From: Isochrysis galbana
Taxonomy: Eukaryota; Haptophyta; Isochrysidales; Isochrysidaceae
NCBI GenBank assembly: GCA_018136815.1
Contig: CM030931.1
Coordinates: 691,511-755,510, forward strand
Length of the DNA stretch: 64,000 nt
Direction of reading: 5' to 3'
Shown: positions 49,563 through 61,554 of the stretch, one piece after another
Layout of the letters: each line of letters begins with the position of its first letter
How positions within the stretch are numbered: the stretch's first letter is position 1
The notes under the pieces: model-generated
What the model was told of the DNA's origin: nothing
Seen by the model: only the letters and a program-made list of their open reading frames with translations
The model's database searches: none
Program-made: the position numbers and the translations under genes

Positions 49563-50425
49563 GTGTCGCATTCGCGAATCGACACTCGTTAGGCTTCGCT
49601 CTTCTCTTCGTCGTTCGGTATTTATCGTTATAATTCTCTCGTTCTCGTTCTCGGTCAAAAGCTTCGCTTGGATGCATGGGATCGTGGGTTGTGGAGCGCC
49701 CTCTCTCTTCCTCTCGAAAGAGAAGGGAAGTTTCCCCACCTTTCTTCCTCCCAGGCGCCTCGCAGATAGGTTTAATTCGCTATCTCCCCTGCGGTTCTTT
49801 ATCTGCTTCTGGGGGCAATCAGGTTTAATTTGCGACCTCTTCGCATCTCCCCCTTAGGCACATCGCACTCCTTTCGTCTTTCGTCTTATTTGGTAGGTCT
49901 CTTGGAATCCTGCGTAGCAAGATTGCCCCTCGATTCCGTTATGGTGCGATTCCCGTTCCAGACAAGATCGCCGACAGATCGCCCTTTGATCGTCGTCCGT
50001 TGTTGTCTGATCGGAGTGTTTGGGTTTGATTTCAGTCGAGTTATGTGAGAAAGTCGTGGGGCGAGAGTCGGGGTGTTTTCCTGGGTGTCGTTGTCCGTCG
50101 TCCTGTCGTCAGTCGTCATCCGTCGTCGCTCTCGCTCTCGTCGCTCTCGCTCTCGTAACACTCGTACCCAACAAACTCGCCTCGCCTCGCCAGCCCCTGC
50201 CATCACAGCCCTCCTCTCACTCGCCCTCGCCTCTTGCCGCTCGTTCCATGTCGTTCTCGCCGCCGTCCTCGCCCTCGCTCAAGCCCGCCTGCCCGCCTTC
50301 CTCTGCTGACGGGCTTCAGCCCGTCATCGTCTCCGAAGCCGTCTCCTCAGCCGCGCCTGCCGCCGGCTTGCCACCTTCCTCATTGCCCTCAGGCCCTAAG
50401 GGCCATCCCAATTCGTCAGATTGCC
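49563..50425 (+). mobile_element. Chromovirus LTR, leader and Gag start
   Basis: Complete LTR from tgtcgcattcgcgaatcgac, leader with ttatggtgcgattcccgttc, and Gag start (MSFSPPSSPSLKPACPPSSA) to ccaattcgtcagatt near 50425, where it switches to an unrelated tandem repeat. It is almost identical to the 40288 copy over the LTR and leader, so these insertions are recent. Confidence 0.8.
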
Positions 50426-50900
50426 GTGACTGTCTGTGTGGCCCCAGCGTATTTGGTGTCTGGCGGGGCCCCCCATTCAGGTGGATCATCGAAATCGGGC
50501 ACGAAGCACGAAGCGCGGCCGGCATCGGTTGGAAGTTGGGCTCTCCGGGCCTCCCTAGGCGACGTCAGACGCCAACGTCCAACGTTCAAAGGGTGCCACG
50601 GATGGCTGATTTCGACGAGGTTTCGGCGCGCGGCTTGCCCGATTGGCGTGACTGTGCGGGTGGCCCCAGTGTATTTGGTGTCTCGCGGCCCCCCCCACAT
50701 GAATGGATCGTCGAAATCGCGCACGCAGCGCGCCCGGAATCAGTTCGAAGTTGGGCTCTCCGGGCCTCACTCGGAGACGTTGGACGTTCAATGGGCTCAG
50801 CGGATGGCTGATTTCGACGAGGTTTCGGCGCGCGTCCCGCCCGATTGGCGTGAGTGTGCGGGTGGCCCCTGTGTATCTGGTGTCTGGCGGGGCCGGGTCT
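50425..50900 (+). repeat. Tandem repeat of about 200-218 bp, 2.3 copies
   Basis: Units start near 50425, 50642 and 50842 with gattggcgtgactgtg-type sequence. They contain ggccccagtgtatttggtgt, gttcgaagttgggctctccg and ggctgatttcgacgaggttt. The copies differ at scattered sites. A related ggttcgaagttgggctctcc occurs near 6863. No coding role is apparent. Confidence 0.8.
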
Positions 50901-51488
50901 GAGGCCCAAAGGACATCGAATATGAATATGTGCTAGATGGGTATAATTTTCCGGGGTTTCTACCGCTTTACTTTGTTGTATTTCCTCAATCCTAGCTATC
51001 TCATTTTTACACCCTTAAAGAAGTTAAAAAATAGTGTTTGACCGCCCTACCTAGACCTTGTTGCCTCCTAGCGCCCGGCACTACCAATGCTAGGGGGGCC
51101 TTCGTTTGTTAGGCCTAGGCCCCCCTAGCTAGGGTTAGAATGGCCCTGAGAGGGTTAGGATTAGCATGGACCTCGACCCTAGAAGCCAGAATCTTCAAAA
51201 AATTAAGTCGTCTTCTATTTGGATGCGTTGAATCTGCAACGAGTGGGCCAAACCAAAACCAAAACAACGACGCATGCGTCCCGCCGCCAACAAACAAGTG
51301 GACAATCCATCATTCGCCCAACGGTGATACGCGACTATTGCAGAATATCGACCCCGTCCATGCTGCGTGCGCAATTGAACACTTTCACGTCAGGATATGA
51401 CATGACGCGCACCATGTGACAACCACATCCAACAAACATCGTCGGCATCTAGCCTCTAGCGTTGTGTCAGCTGCATTCTAACTCCCAT
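50901..51488. other. Intergenic region downstream of the folate gene
   Basis: No gene seen. It contains tgtttgaccgccctac near 51033, the reverse complement of the transposon-end motif found at 487, 37179 and 61561, and short ttaggg-like stretches near 51130-51160. Confidence 0.5.
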
Positions 51489-53571
51489 CTATTCAGACTG
51501 CTGTGGCGTCGATGACGCGGTTTTGGTACGGCGCAAGGGGATGCGGGGCAAGCCGAGTGAGGCACGTGTCAAATTGAGCGTGTTCTTCAATAGCATAGCG
51601 ATGGTCATGGGCCCGACGCCTGCGATTCAGAAGGACACGAGATCAAATTTGTTGACGCGTCTAGACTACTACAAGGTGCTTGCTCGCTCTCGACCGCGCA
51701 TCCACAGGAGCGGCATCACCTCCAGGAACAGGAGTAATGGCCCCAGCAACGTGGCGGGCCCCCTCGAAATCAACGTCACCACAAAGTTTGTAGCCACGCT
51801 TGTCATCCGGAGCTGGCTTCGAGTTGACGCCAACATCGATAACCGTGGCACCGGGCTTGATCCAATCTGCCTTAACCTGTGTTGGGCATCATCGCGAGAC
51901 TCAGAAGGCTATAGGCACCAAGAAGGGCGGCCACGAGGCAACGAATCAGTCATCGCTTTACACTACCGTCCTGTTGGCGACCGCGGTGAGCAACACCACA
52001 CGTGGTCTGCCTTCCATAGCACCCTGATGGCACATGATGTGTCCGATTGGCTTGGACGTGGGGTCACATCTGCACCCCAAGGGCACGGCAACTCACACAC
52101 GCACGCACCATTTCGGCCCGTCCAATCGCTGCAATGATGATGTCAGCCCTCCTGCAATGACCCGGAAGGTCGTTGGTGCGCGAATGGCAGGTGGTCACAG
52201 TAGCGTCCATCGACTGGAGCAGGTGTGCGACGGGCATGCCGACGATATTGGAGCGACCAAGAACCACAACTTCTTTGCCGGCGACCTCGATATTGGAACG
52301 CTGCAACAACTCGACGCATCCCGCCGGCGTGCAGCTAAGAGGCGTAGCATGGCAAGGCAGCGCGCGTCAAATGGCTCTCGGCATGCAGAGGCAGGCAGGC
52401 AAGCACGAGGGTGACCCAATTGAACAAGCAGTCAATCAGGCTCAGGTAGCTCCCTGTGTCGGCTAGGCCCTTATGGGAACACACTCACGGAAGCGCCATC
52501 GGCGGCTGACCACCTCGCAAGCACATGCGGCCAATATTCTCCGAGGAAAAGCCGTCAACATCCTTGGATACGAGGATGGACTCGAGCACCTACCACACAT
52601 AGGTGTGAACAATCATGACTGAGCTGTCATGGAGCAAGGAGTGAGATGGCGCGTTGTGTGGTATGATGATGCTGCGGAAAGAGAGTGAGGGATGAGTGGC
52701 GATGAGGTCATGTAAGGACATTATCCATTGAGTTATCGTGCATGAGTTGAACTCGTGCCCGTAAGCATACCTTGGCCTCATCAATGTGTCGGGGCAAAGG
52801 CAATTGCACGAGAATACCGTGAACCTTGGGGTCCTTATTCAGCTCAGCAACACATTGCAGGAGCTCATCCTTCAATGTCAGAAAAGCAGGGATGTGGGAT
52901 GAGTTGACACCATCTTGCGACAGCCCGCTCAGAACTGTTGGCTCATCCGCCACGTCCTACACGCCTCAGCGCTCGCTCGGTTTCTCTCCACTTCGATTGA
53001 GTCGCTCGTGGATCCGAGGGCTTCATGGTAGCTGAACGATGATTTCGTCTGCGCACGCATGGAAGTGACTCTGCGAGCCGCGTGCGCCACACGCGTCGGC
53101 TCGACGTGACGGGCGCACCTGGGTGACACTCTCCTCGAAGGTTTTGTCGACCGAGTAGAATCCCACCTCGGCGGCGGCCTTCTTCTTCATCCGGACATAG
53201 GTGGCCGAGTCGGTCCGGTTGCCAACGAGCACAACGGCGAGGCCTGGCGTGACGCCGTGAGTCTGCTTGAGCTCGTCTGCGGCGGTCTTGATCTCTGCGC
53301 GGACTGTCGCCGCAATCGCCTTGCCGTCGATGATGCGTGCGCCTTCCTCGCAGCCCACCGAGGGAGAGCCAGCTGTCTCTGCAGGAGAGGGGGCGAGCAT
53401 CGAGGCGGAGACTGTGAGGGGACGTGAGAGGGAGTAGGCGACGGAGCCCGCGAGAGAGAGCGGGCGGATGGCGATGCCGTCACGCCCGTGCAGCCCGGCG
53501 TGCACGCCCAGCGCGACGCTCGCGCCGAGGGAGCCCGCGAGCGCGAGCCGCAGCGTGCGCAGTCGCAGCAT
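51489..53571 (-). CDS. folD: Bifunctional methylenetetrahydrofolate dehydrogenase/cyclohydrolase, six exons, organelle-type leader
   Basis: Exons on the minus strand: 53571-53119, 52956-52771, 52589-52489, 52334-52109, 51876-51720 and 51619-51489. All five introns are GT-AG and the phases join to 417 codons plus stop. The protein is a FolD/MTHFD enzyme converting 5,10-methylene-THF to 10-formyl-THF with NAD(P). Visible motifs are the catalytic region [17 protein letters not shown] (Tyr and Lys), [41 protein letters not shown], the dinucleotide-binding [18 protein letters not shown], and the C-terminal [19 protein letters not shown]. The first ~100 residues form an Arg/Ala/Ser-rich, partly hydrophobic leader ([20 protein letters not shown]), consistent with mitochondrial or plastid import. 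The synthetase domain of trifunctional C1-THF synthase is absent, so this is the bifunctional form. Confidence 0.95.
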
Positions 53572-54414
53572 CGCTGGCGCGCCGCCGCCGCCGCTCGAGC
53601 TGAGAGTGGGGAGGGAGCGGGGGGGGGGGGGGCAGGGGGGAGAGGTTTCTTTACTTTCAGAGTTGATGAACAGAAGAGAAAGAAAAGAGTGAGAAGAGAG
53701 AATAGGACAAAATTGTGAGGCGGAGACTCATAATACTCCAAGCAGTAATAGAGAAGAAAGGGATCACGAGATGGAGAGAGAGAAGAGAAATAGGAATTGG
53801 AGACGACCTCGAGAGAGAGAGATCAGAGTAAATACGCGAGGTATGAAGTTTAGGCCCGGCCCCTCTCGGACAGACTGGACACACTGCGGCGCCGAGAGGA
53901 GAGAGAGAGAGAGAGAGTCAGTGCGAGATGAGGGGGGGTGGGGAAAAAACGATGAAAGTGGCGCGCGGGACTTCATGATATGGGACGCGGCGGCGGCCCA
54001 GAAGTCCGAAACAACGCTGGGAGGAGAGGTAAAGAAGGCTCCCCGCTTCCTGGTTGAATCTCTTCCTCTCTACTTTACCTTCCCTCTCTCTCTTCGTTCT
54101 TCTCTCTCCTGAGAGGGTGACGGCGGCGGCCCCCCCAGGTATTCCATACAACAATAGTCCCACCCGGATAGAAGGATAGAAAGGCGAATAAACCGTAGAG
54201 CGCGCTCGTCCACTCCCTGCCGCTGTCTCCCCCCATCCACCCAAAGCTCTCCTCTCTCCCTAGGCTCTCCTCTCTTCCTAAGCTCTTCTCTCCCGCCGCC
54301 AAGCTCTCCGCCCTTACTTCTCCACCTTTGTGCACCAGCACGCGCCCCACCGCGCCGCACTCGACCGCCTCCACGACACCTCCCCTCCCCACCCTCCCCC
54401 AAAAGCGTTGGCGG
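53572..54414. other. Divergent promoter region between the folate and RING genes
   Basis: The two genes start in opposite directions about 840 bp apart. The interval has a poly-G run (53621-53631), GA/GAGA-rich sequence and a CT-rich stretch (54060-54110). Frames here are composition artefacts. Confidence 0.6.
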
Positions 54415-55350
54415 ATGGACAGCGCTGCCGACGCCCTGTCCTGCCCGCTCTGCCTCGAGACGTTCCACCGACCGCTCATCCTCCCCTGCTGTGCCCAGTC
54501 ATTTTGCGCCGACTGCCTGCGCCAGGCGCTCGCTGTGCAACCCCACTGCCCGCTCTGCCGGTGCAAGCAGTCATTCGACGCGGCGCTCCCTAACCGTGGG
54601 CTCGAGGCATTGCTCGGGTACGACAAGAAGGATGTGCTCGCGGCGATCAAGCTCTCGAAGCCTGCTGCACCGGTGTATGATCCCACGCCCCCACCCGCCA
54701 GGGAGCACACGCAGCGTCATGGCCACTATGTGAATATTCCGTCGACTGGATGGCCCGGTGCGCCTGTTGCTGCGTCCAGCTGGCGCGAATGGTGGCATGA
54801 GAACGAACCGCGATTGCGCTGCATCATGTACGTTGTGCTCATTGTCACATTGATGGTCTTCCTGCGCGTGCAAGAGGAGGAATACCAAGAGATGGAGGAG
54901 GATTTGTTGCGCATGCACCAAGGACACCATCTTCACACGCGGCCATTGCGTTTGGACAATACCCACGAGACAGACCGTGCCGTCCTGCACGAGGAGGCCA
55001 TTGAGGCCGATTGGCCTGAGCAGGCTGGACTGACAACGCTCGACCCGGTGGAAAGCTATATGGGCGCGGCGGACCGCTTTGAGCGAGTACCTGCTACGAG
55101 AGTAGAGGCTGCGTGGGCAGCCGAAAAGGCACATCCGATATCGCATGGGGACAGCTCCTATGTGGGTGATGCGCACTGGGCGGCCCTAGGGCTAGTTGGG
55201 ACATTTGCGTGCGTCATGCAGGTTGGGCGTAAGGCTCTTGGTAGGAGACGCGTCGGACGCCGAGTGCCATCGCGTGCGGGATCGACGAGGCGCCGGAGGA
55301 GACCTGATGGGAGTGACGGTGAGACGGGAAGCTACATGAGCGAGGCTTGA
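54415..55350 (+). CDS. RING-finger membrane protein, probable E3 ubiquitin ligase
   Basis: A 311-residue protein starting at MDSAADALSC (54415). Upstream in-frame codons are Pro/Thr/Ser-rich and look like leader. Residues 10-50 form a C3HC4 RING: CPLCLETFHRPLILPCCAQS, FCADCLRQAL and HCPLCRCKQ. The fourth position, usually His, is Cys here (LPCCAQSFC). Two hydrophobic segments follow: LRCIMYVVLIVTLMVFLRVQ near residue 140 and AALGLVGTFACVMQV near 255. The stretch between them is acidic with conserved-looking Trp/Glu, and the C-terminus is very basic (GRRRVGRRVPSRAGSTRRRR). This suggests an ER or endomembrane E3 ligase with the RING in the cytosol. The substrate is unknown. The gene is divergent from the folate gene. 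Confidence 0.85.
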   Translation: MDSAADALSCPLCLETFHRPLILPCCAQSFCADCLRQALAVQPHCPLCRCKQSFDAALPNRGLEALLGYDKKDVLAAIKLSKPAAPVYDPTPPPAREHTQRHGHYVNIPSTGWPGAPVAASSWREWWHENEPRLRCIMYVVLIVTLMVFLRVQEEEYQEMEEDLLRMHQGHHLHTRPLRLDNTHETDRAVLHEEAIEADWPEQAGLTTLDPVESYMGAADRFERVPATRVEAAWAAEKAHPISHGDSSYVGDAHWAALGLVGTFACVMQVGRKALGRRRVGRRVPSRAGSTRRRRRPDGSDGETGSYMSEA

Positions 55351-55905
55351 GCTTAAGCTGCAAGCTTGAGCCTTGGTACAAAACGTGCAACTGGAACGGG
55401 GTTTCCTTCCATGCGTTCAGATCTGCGTTCGGTGAGGTGCCGCACGATGTACACGATATACACTGCCCGCAGCAGTGTCCACTTTCGATTTTTGGTTCTA
55501 GCCTTGGCAACCCGCTACCGAGCTACGGGCTGTTGAGCGTTGAGTGGAGTACGGATAGTGCCTCTACTACCAGTAAAACAAAGGAAGAGTAGTGCTGCTA
55601 CTGCCACTAGCCTTGCACCAACCTGTCAGGCCACGTTACACATGACCGCACAAGGACCCAAAGCACAAAACTAAGTACCGGACTACAACTCTTAGTTGTC
55701 CCCTCGCACGGCGCCCCGGCTCCCATTAGAACTCCCCACAAAAGTGTCGAGTCGAGCGTTGCCGGAGGGCTTTGGGTCGCCACTACGTCGCGAGCGGCAC
55801 CGGCGGCTAGCGCGGCGCTTTGGCCCTCCTCCCCGCCGGGAGTCGGGTGAATGATTGGGTCGGGCAACTCCATTTGGCATTCGGGATTTCGGCGTCGACA
55901 CGCCC
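55351..55905. other. Intergenic region, no gene seen
   Basis: Short frames only, between the RING gene and a chromovirus copy. It probably contains the 3' UTR of the RING gene. Confidence 0.5.
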
Positions 55906-55907
55906 GT

Positions 55908-56586
55908 GTCGCATTCGCGAATCGACACTCGTTAGTTAGGCTTCTCTTCGTCATTCGGCATTTATCGTTATAATTCTCTCGTTCTCGTTCTCGGTCAAAA
56001 AGCTTCGCTTGGACGCATAGGTAGGGTCTTGGGTTGTGGAGCGTTCTCTCTCTTTCTCTCGAAAGAGAAGGAAGTTTCCCCACCCTTCTCCCTCCTAGGC
56101 GCCTCGCAAATAGGTTTAATTCGCTATCTTCTCCACGTTTCTCTATCTACTGCAGTGATTGCAATCAGGTTTAATTTGCAATCTCATCGCATCTCCCCCT
56201 TAGGCACACCGCACTTCTCTCGTCTTATTTGGTAGGTCTCTTGGAATCTTGTGCAGCAGGATTGCCCCTCGTTTCCGTTATGGTGCGATTCCCCTTCCAG
56301 ACGGGATCGCCGACAGATCGCCTTCTGATCGTCGTCCGTCGTCGTCTGGCCGGAGTGTTTGGGTTTGATTTTAGTCGAGTTACGTGAGAAAGTCGTGGGG
56401 CGAGAGTCGGGGTGTTTCCCTGGGTGTCGTTGTCCGTCGTCCTGTCGTCAGTCGTCATCCGTCGTCGCTCTCGCTCTCGTCGCTCTCGCTCTCGTAACAC
56501 TCAGACCCTACAAACTCGCCTCGCCTCGCCAGCCCCTGCCATCACAGCCCTCCTCTCACTCACCTTCACCTCTCGCCGCTCGTTCC
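55908..56586 (+). mobile_element. Chromovirus LTR and leader
   Basis: The LTR begins tgtcgcattcgcgaatcgac and runs through the family body with small differences from the 40288 and 49563 copies. The leader includes ttatggtgcgattccccttc as candidate primer-binding region and the gctctcgctctcgtcgctct tract. It leads directly into the Gag frame. Confidence 0.8.
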
Positions 56587-57651
56587 ATGTCGCTTTCGTC
56601 GCCGTCCTCTCCCTCGCTCAAGCCCGCCTGCCCGCCTTCCTCTGCTGACGGGCCTCAGCCCGTCAGCACCTCCGAACTCGTCTCCTCCGCCGCGCCTGCC
56701 GCCGGCATGGCCCCTTCCTCATTGCCCTCAGGCCCTATGGGCCATCACAATTCGTCAGGTGTAGAATCCTTCCCGGTGCGTCCCGCGCTGGACGTCTCAA
56801 TGGGGGTCACCCCCACCTCTGCAGAGTCGGGCATCATGCCTGCCCTGCCCCCTTTCTCCTCTCCGGACGGTCATCCACCACCACCTTCACAGGGGGAGGT
56901 GATGCCCTCCCTCGCCTCTCCTCCTGATCTCTCTGCGGTGCCTCCGCCATCATCTCCGCCTTCACCGCCGGAGTCCGTCGGATACAGGTCGAAGCCCGAG
57001 TCTCACCAGGGTGAGGATAATCCTCTGGAAGGATTCCTCCCCTCTCCTCGCGCATGCCTCGAGGCACCACCACCCTTACCATCGGACTCGGAGGCCGCCT
57101 ACGAGCCCTACCATCCTTCGCTCGAACGCCTCTCGGTCGCCTCGGCCGCCCCAAGTCAGCCGTCTCGTTGTGGAGAGGCCCCGGGCCTACTGCCCGACTC
57201 CCTTCTTCATCTCTCTCCTTCTCCTTCTCCACCGTCTGCTACGGTCCCGCCGCCAACCTCTTCGGCTTCACCGGGGGTCAACCCCGTAGAGCTGCGCTAT
57301 ATTGAGCTGATGCAGGCCATGGCCGCACAGTTCTCTCAGCAACTCGCTGCGGTCACCAGCGCGATCGAGCGAAGCCGACTCCCTCCTACTCCAGTCCAGG
57401 CAGCCAGCCCGCCTCCACCTCCATCCGATGATGGCGGCGAAACTGTTTTGCCTCCGCCACCGCCGCTCCCTCGCTCCTCATCGAAATCTAAGAAGACTCG
57501 GAAGGACAAGAAGAACCGCCGCCGCCGCCGCTACAGTTCTCCTACTTCTTCGTCTTCCTCGTCTTCGTCCCCGGTCTCCGGCTCGCGTTCATCTAACTAC
57601 TCGTCGACCAGCGATTCGGATTCCGACGGATCCGCCGCTCTCCTCGAGTGA
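56587..57651 (+). CDS. Gag-like Pro/Ser-rich protein of the chromovirus family
   Basis: The longest Gag remnant in the window: 354 residues from ATG 56587 (MSLSSPSSPSLKPACPPSSA). It is Pro/Ser-rich up to about residue 230, followed by a short helical region (ELRYIELMQAMAAQFSQQLA) that could start the capsid domain. A basic segment (KKTRKDKKNRRRRRY) and a Ser/Asp run end the frame at a stop. No zinc knuckle, protease or reverse transcriptase follows, so the element is 3'-truncated or the reading frame broken. It could give a small RNA-binding protein, but it is most simply a dead copy. Confidence 0.55.
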   Translation: MSLSSPSSPSLKPACPPSSADGPQPVSTSELVSSAAPAAGMAPSSLPSGPMGHHNSSGVESFPVRPALDVSMGVTPTSAESGIMPALPPFSSPDGHPPPPSQGEVMPSLASPPDLSAVPPPSSPPSPPESVGYRSKPESHQGEDNPLEGFLPSPRACLEAPPPLPSDSEAAYEPYHPSLERLSVASAAPSQPSRCGEAPGLLPDSLLHLSPSPSPPSATVPPPTSSASPGVNPVELRYIELMQAMAAQFSQQLAAVTSAIERSRLPPTPVQAASPPPPPSDDGGETVLPPPPPLPRSSSKSKKTRKDKKNRRRRRYSSPTSSSSSSSSPVSGSRSSNYSSTSDSDSDGSAALLE

Positions 57652-58475
57652 TGCGGCGCGCGCACACACACAGCGGCGCGCGCGCGCAATTCAACCGAAC
57701 CGTGGCAGAAGCTCGAGCACACGCGCCGGGTCGGTGGCCAACAATGTCACGAAGTCCGTCGTCGGGCACCCTTGCTTGCCCTTGGCGCCGCAGCCACGAG
57801 AGCACGCGCCCGTTACCCGGCTCGACCGCCGCTTCGCTCACGCTCGCGTCCCACGGGCACGGCGGAACGTGCGCACGCAAGGTAATAGGTAGGTGGTAGG
57901 TAGGTTAGGTGTTCGGGATGCGTTATGCGTTATGCGTTAGCTTATAGCTTACTTTTGCTTAGTAGACACAATTCGAACTCGACCACGTTTTACGTTTTCG
58001 ACGTATTTGATATTTGATATTTTGGCGAGCGAGGAGTCCACATATTATCTCAGCGGCACATTTCGATATTTGTGCGATACTTTCTACTACTACATATTTT
58101 TACCCACCCCTAATGACATAGAAGCACGCTAAATAATAAATAAGCTGACCAGCTGACCCCCTCAAAGTGCAAAGTCAAAGTTAAAAAGTAAAAAGTTTGA
58201 GGTAGCCTAGATGTGAAACACGGCAAGGGGGGCCTGCAAACACAAACACAGCAAATACGGCCTGTTTTTGGCTTTCCTAGAAGTAGAAGCATGGGAACCT
58301 CACAAACCCGGCATGCTGCTAGGGAGGGCGTTTGAAACACGGTGAAAACGGGCTGTTTTTGGCCTCTGTACAAAAAAAGGTAAACCCGTGTTTACCATTT
58401 AGGTGAGGTAGGCCGTCGTTCACTGACACTCTCTACGTTCTAACCGATACAATTACTACAGAAGCTTCTAGAAGG
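57652..58475. other. Intergenic region upstream of the TPR gene
   Basis: A (gc/ca)n microsatellite lies at 57657-57690. Sequence after 57890 is AT-richer, with ggtaggtaggt repeats and gcgttatgcgtta. No gene is seen. Confidence 0.5.
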
Positions 58476-60515
58476 ATGGCGGCGTCGCTGCGCGTGGGCA
58501 GTCGGGTGTTGGCCTGCCGCGAGCCGGAGGAGGAGGAGGAGGAATGGGAGGAGTGCCAAGTGGTCGGTGTGGACGTGGAGAGCATGATGGTCAGCCTCCG
58601 CTTCGACGGCGGCTTCGTCGCTCACCACGTGCCGCTCTCACGCGTGCGGATGCTTGCAGCCGGTGGCGGAGAGAGAGAAGAGAAGGGGGAAAAGGAGCGG
58701 GAGAGGGAGGGAGAGAAAGATCAGGCGAGGAATGAGGAGGAGGAGCCTCGAATTGTCGAATTGCCCGTCGACGACGGCTACTCTGCCACAATCAAGCTTC
58801 CCACACCGCCGTCTGCCGAAGAGATGGCCGCTGACAGTGAGGCCAAATACAGGTATGTGGCCGAGTACAAAGCGGTGGGCAACACACTGTTCAAGGAAGG
58901 CAAGTACGCTTGGGCGATTCGGACGTACACGGAGGCGGTGGACCGGCTTGCGCGCAACTGTTACTCGTCGCGCGAGCGCATGCTCTGGGACTATTTTGCG
59001 CGCGTGCCATGCGCACAATGCTACTCAAACGCTGCGCTGTGCGCACTTAAGCTGAGCGACTATACCCATGCGGAGACGCTCTGCGAGCACGCCATGGAGT
59101 GTCGCCCTGAAGATGGCGATCTGATCAAAGTGCTTCTGCGCCACGGCCAGGCGCTCTTGGGACAGCACGAGTACGAGCGTGCGCTGCCGTTGCTCGAGAG
59201 GGCAGCCGACCGTGAGCCAAACAACCGCGCCGTCCGTGAGGAGCTGCTGCGGGCAAAGAAGGCGATCAAGGAGAAGGCCAAGGCCGCAGACGCGCAGATC
59301 TTCGCTAACATCGACCTACATAAGAGCGGTCTCACCTCGCGTCGCGCTGCTGCAGAGGAGGGGGCCAAGGAACGCCTCGAGAAGGGCTTCGATAGACTCC
59401 TCGACGGGAATGACGCGACCTCGCTCGCAATTTTCGAGCCTCTTCTCGCATCCAAGTTGTGTGCAGGCGTGGAGGGCGCGGGTGTGCGGCTACAGGCTGC
59501 ATACGGGGCGGGCGTTGCACATTATCACCTAGGCAGGCATGATGAGGCTGCAAGAAGACTGGACCTCTTCCTCGAGGCGAAGCAAGCGCTGGAGAACGAG
59601 GGCAAGGAATTGCCAATGCCGCTAATGGGGCTGCCACTGGTGAGGCGCTCTTGAAGTTCACCCGGCCTGCGCTCTCCTTCTTCCCTCAAATTGACTTTGC
59701 CCGTGGCCCGCTCTTGGTTGCTTGCGCCCTCATCCAACTCATTTCACCTGCTGCGTAGGTTCTATTTTACGCTGCCCATGCAGCCTACTCGACGGGTGCT
59801 CTTACTCGCGCTCGCTCCTTCCTCCTTTCTTACCTTAACGAGGCAAAGGCACTGGGGCCTCAGCAGGTGCTCAACATGCCGGACGGCTGGGGAGGCAAAA
59901 AGATTACAGCGGCCGATCGAAAGGCTTCTCGCTTCCGCAATCGCGCTTGTTCCAACGAAGCGCTCGCAGATGGGCACACCATGCTTGCCCTAATCCACGA
60001 GAGGATCGATGGACCCGCCGCAGCGCTCGAAGATGCAAAGGAGGCAGCAAAGCTGGCAGACCTCGGAGGTGAGCCTGGGTCGGCGACGGCTCACGCTGAA
60101 TCACGTTCGTCTCAGGAGATGCGCTCCTGGGCCATCAGGATTGAAACCCTCACATTCTGCCTGCACGTCATCGAATATGCTTGCAGGTGTTGACTCGCAG
60201 CGCCTCGCTGCGCGAGAGTCCCTCTCGAAACTGCTATCAGTGCTTGGTGACGCTGCTGGGGCAGAAGAGCAAGCGGCCGAAGTACAGCGCATTCAGGAGG
60301 AAATGCAGGCTAAAGCAGCGCAAAAGGCGCAAGAGGAAGTCAAGAAGGTCGAGGAGGCTCAGCAGGACGATGCAGATGCGGAAGAAGACGAAGCTCTGAA
60401 GATAGAGGCAGATGGCTGCGACGGTGATAGCAAGGGAGCAGTGATGGACCGTACTGCCATGGACAAAGAAGGAGCGGCGGAGGACGCCCCGATGGCGCGC
60501 GCTGAGGGTGCATAG
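58476..60515 (+). CDS. TPR protein with N-terminal Tudor-like segment, three exons
   Basis: Exons 58476-59639, 59759-60068 and 60187-60515 join in frame (600 residues). Introns are GT-AG (donors ctg|gtgagg and gag|gtgagc; acceptors gcgtag and ttgcag). The N-terminus (LRVGSRVLACREP, WEECQVVGVDVESMMVSLRF) looks like a small Tudor/agenet-like beta barrel. An acidic low-complexity linker follows. A TPR array then resembles that of FKBP-type, TOMM34 or TTC co-chaperones: EYKAVGNTLFKEGKYAWAIR, CYSNAALCALKLSDYTHAET, LLRHGQALLGQHEYERALPL and AADREPNNRAVREELLRAKK. Further TPR-like helices occur in exon 2 (GHTMLALIHERIDGPAAALE), with a coiled coil and acidic tail in exon 3. It is probably an adaptor or HSP70/HSP90-linked protein; no catalytic domain is seen. 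Confidence 0.85.
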
Positions 60516-61554
60516 GAGAGCTATTGACAAGCTCATTCTCGATAATCGGGTGGGGGAACGAGAGATCCCCGGGTCGATGTGTGAGGCAACCCGCGGATCT
60601 CGATAGGCGTACGCCATTGATTTCCGACCGCGACCGTTTGAGAGCAGCCTGTTACATCCTTCATGCCATCGGTTTGAGAGCAACCTGGGGCATCTTTCAT
60701 GCTTCTCTTCAAGCGAGAAGAGTGCAAACGTCCCCTTCCGAGATGACGGGGACTAACCCGCTGGTTACCTTCTTCGACCCGCAACCCTCTCACACCCCTT
60801 GTGCTACTCACATCGGCGAACTTAGCACACACTCCTAGAAGTTCAACAGTGCTGCCGGGCACAAGCTATGGAGCATGCAGAGTGCAATGAGTGCATCCAC
60901 TCTTGCGTGGACCTCACACCTCCATCCCGCAGCCATCGAGGAGATCGAAGAGCTTTACGGTGTGCATGTCACTGATGTGTCGGTGCGGTCCGTTGCTCGT
61001 CGCGCGCGTGCGTGTGCTTGGCTGCAACGGATGTCGTGGTTTCTCCTGCCCTATCTCTGCGGCATGCACTCTGGCGCATATAGAGTTCCTCGGGGTTTTC
61101 TGCGGCCCTCTTTAGGCCTGCTGGGCAGGTCGGCTCTAAGGGCCTGGACCCTTGCTCCCTCTCGAGCTCTCAAGCAGGCAGGCGGCAAGAGCGTGCAATG
61201 CCGGCAACAAGGGAGCTGGGCGCCCGTTGGCCGTTGGTGATTGCATGCGTGCGCATGGCAATGCTAGCTTGTCGTCGTGCGAGCGTACCGCTTCATATCG
61301 CTCAGTACACGTTTTTAAAATACTCTTGAATATGCCGGCTCCGAGCTACTAGGAACTGTCCCCCACTGGATCGACGCCATCAACGTCAACGCCCTCATCC
61401 GTAGCTCTCTCGCGCGCTCCGCCTTTCCGCTTCCCCTTCTTCCCCCTGTCGCTTCTCGCTTCCTTTATAAACGCCTTATCGTTCGGTTTCCAGGGGTAAG
61501 GCCCGTACGTGAACTACGTTGAGCCATCCGTGGGCGGGGAGGGCTAGGATGCTA
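60516..61554. other. Intergenic region, no gene seen
   Basis: No frame with recognisable features. A short internal duplication (gtttgagagcagcctg / gtttgagagcaacctg) occurs near 60640-60690. Confidence 0.5.

Noticed and set aside
56359-56586. N-terminal extension of the Gag-like frame
   Set aside because: It reads through the retroelement leader, whose gctctcgctctcgtcg repeats give Ser/Ala/Leu-rich peptide in several copies; the ATG at 56587 is the shared Gag start.
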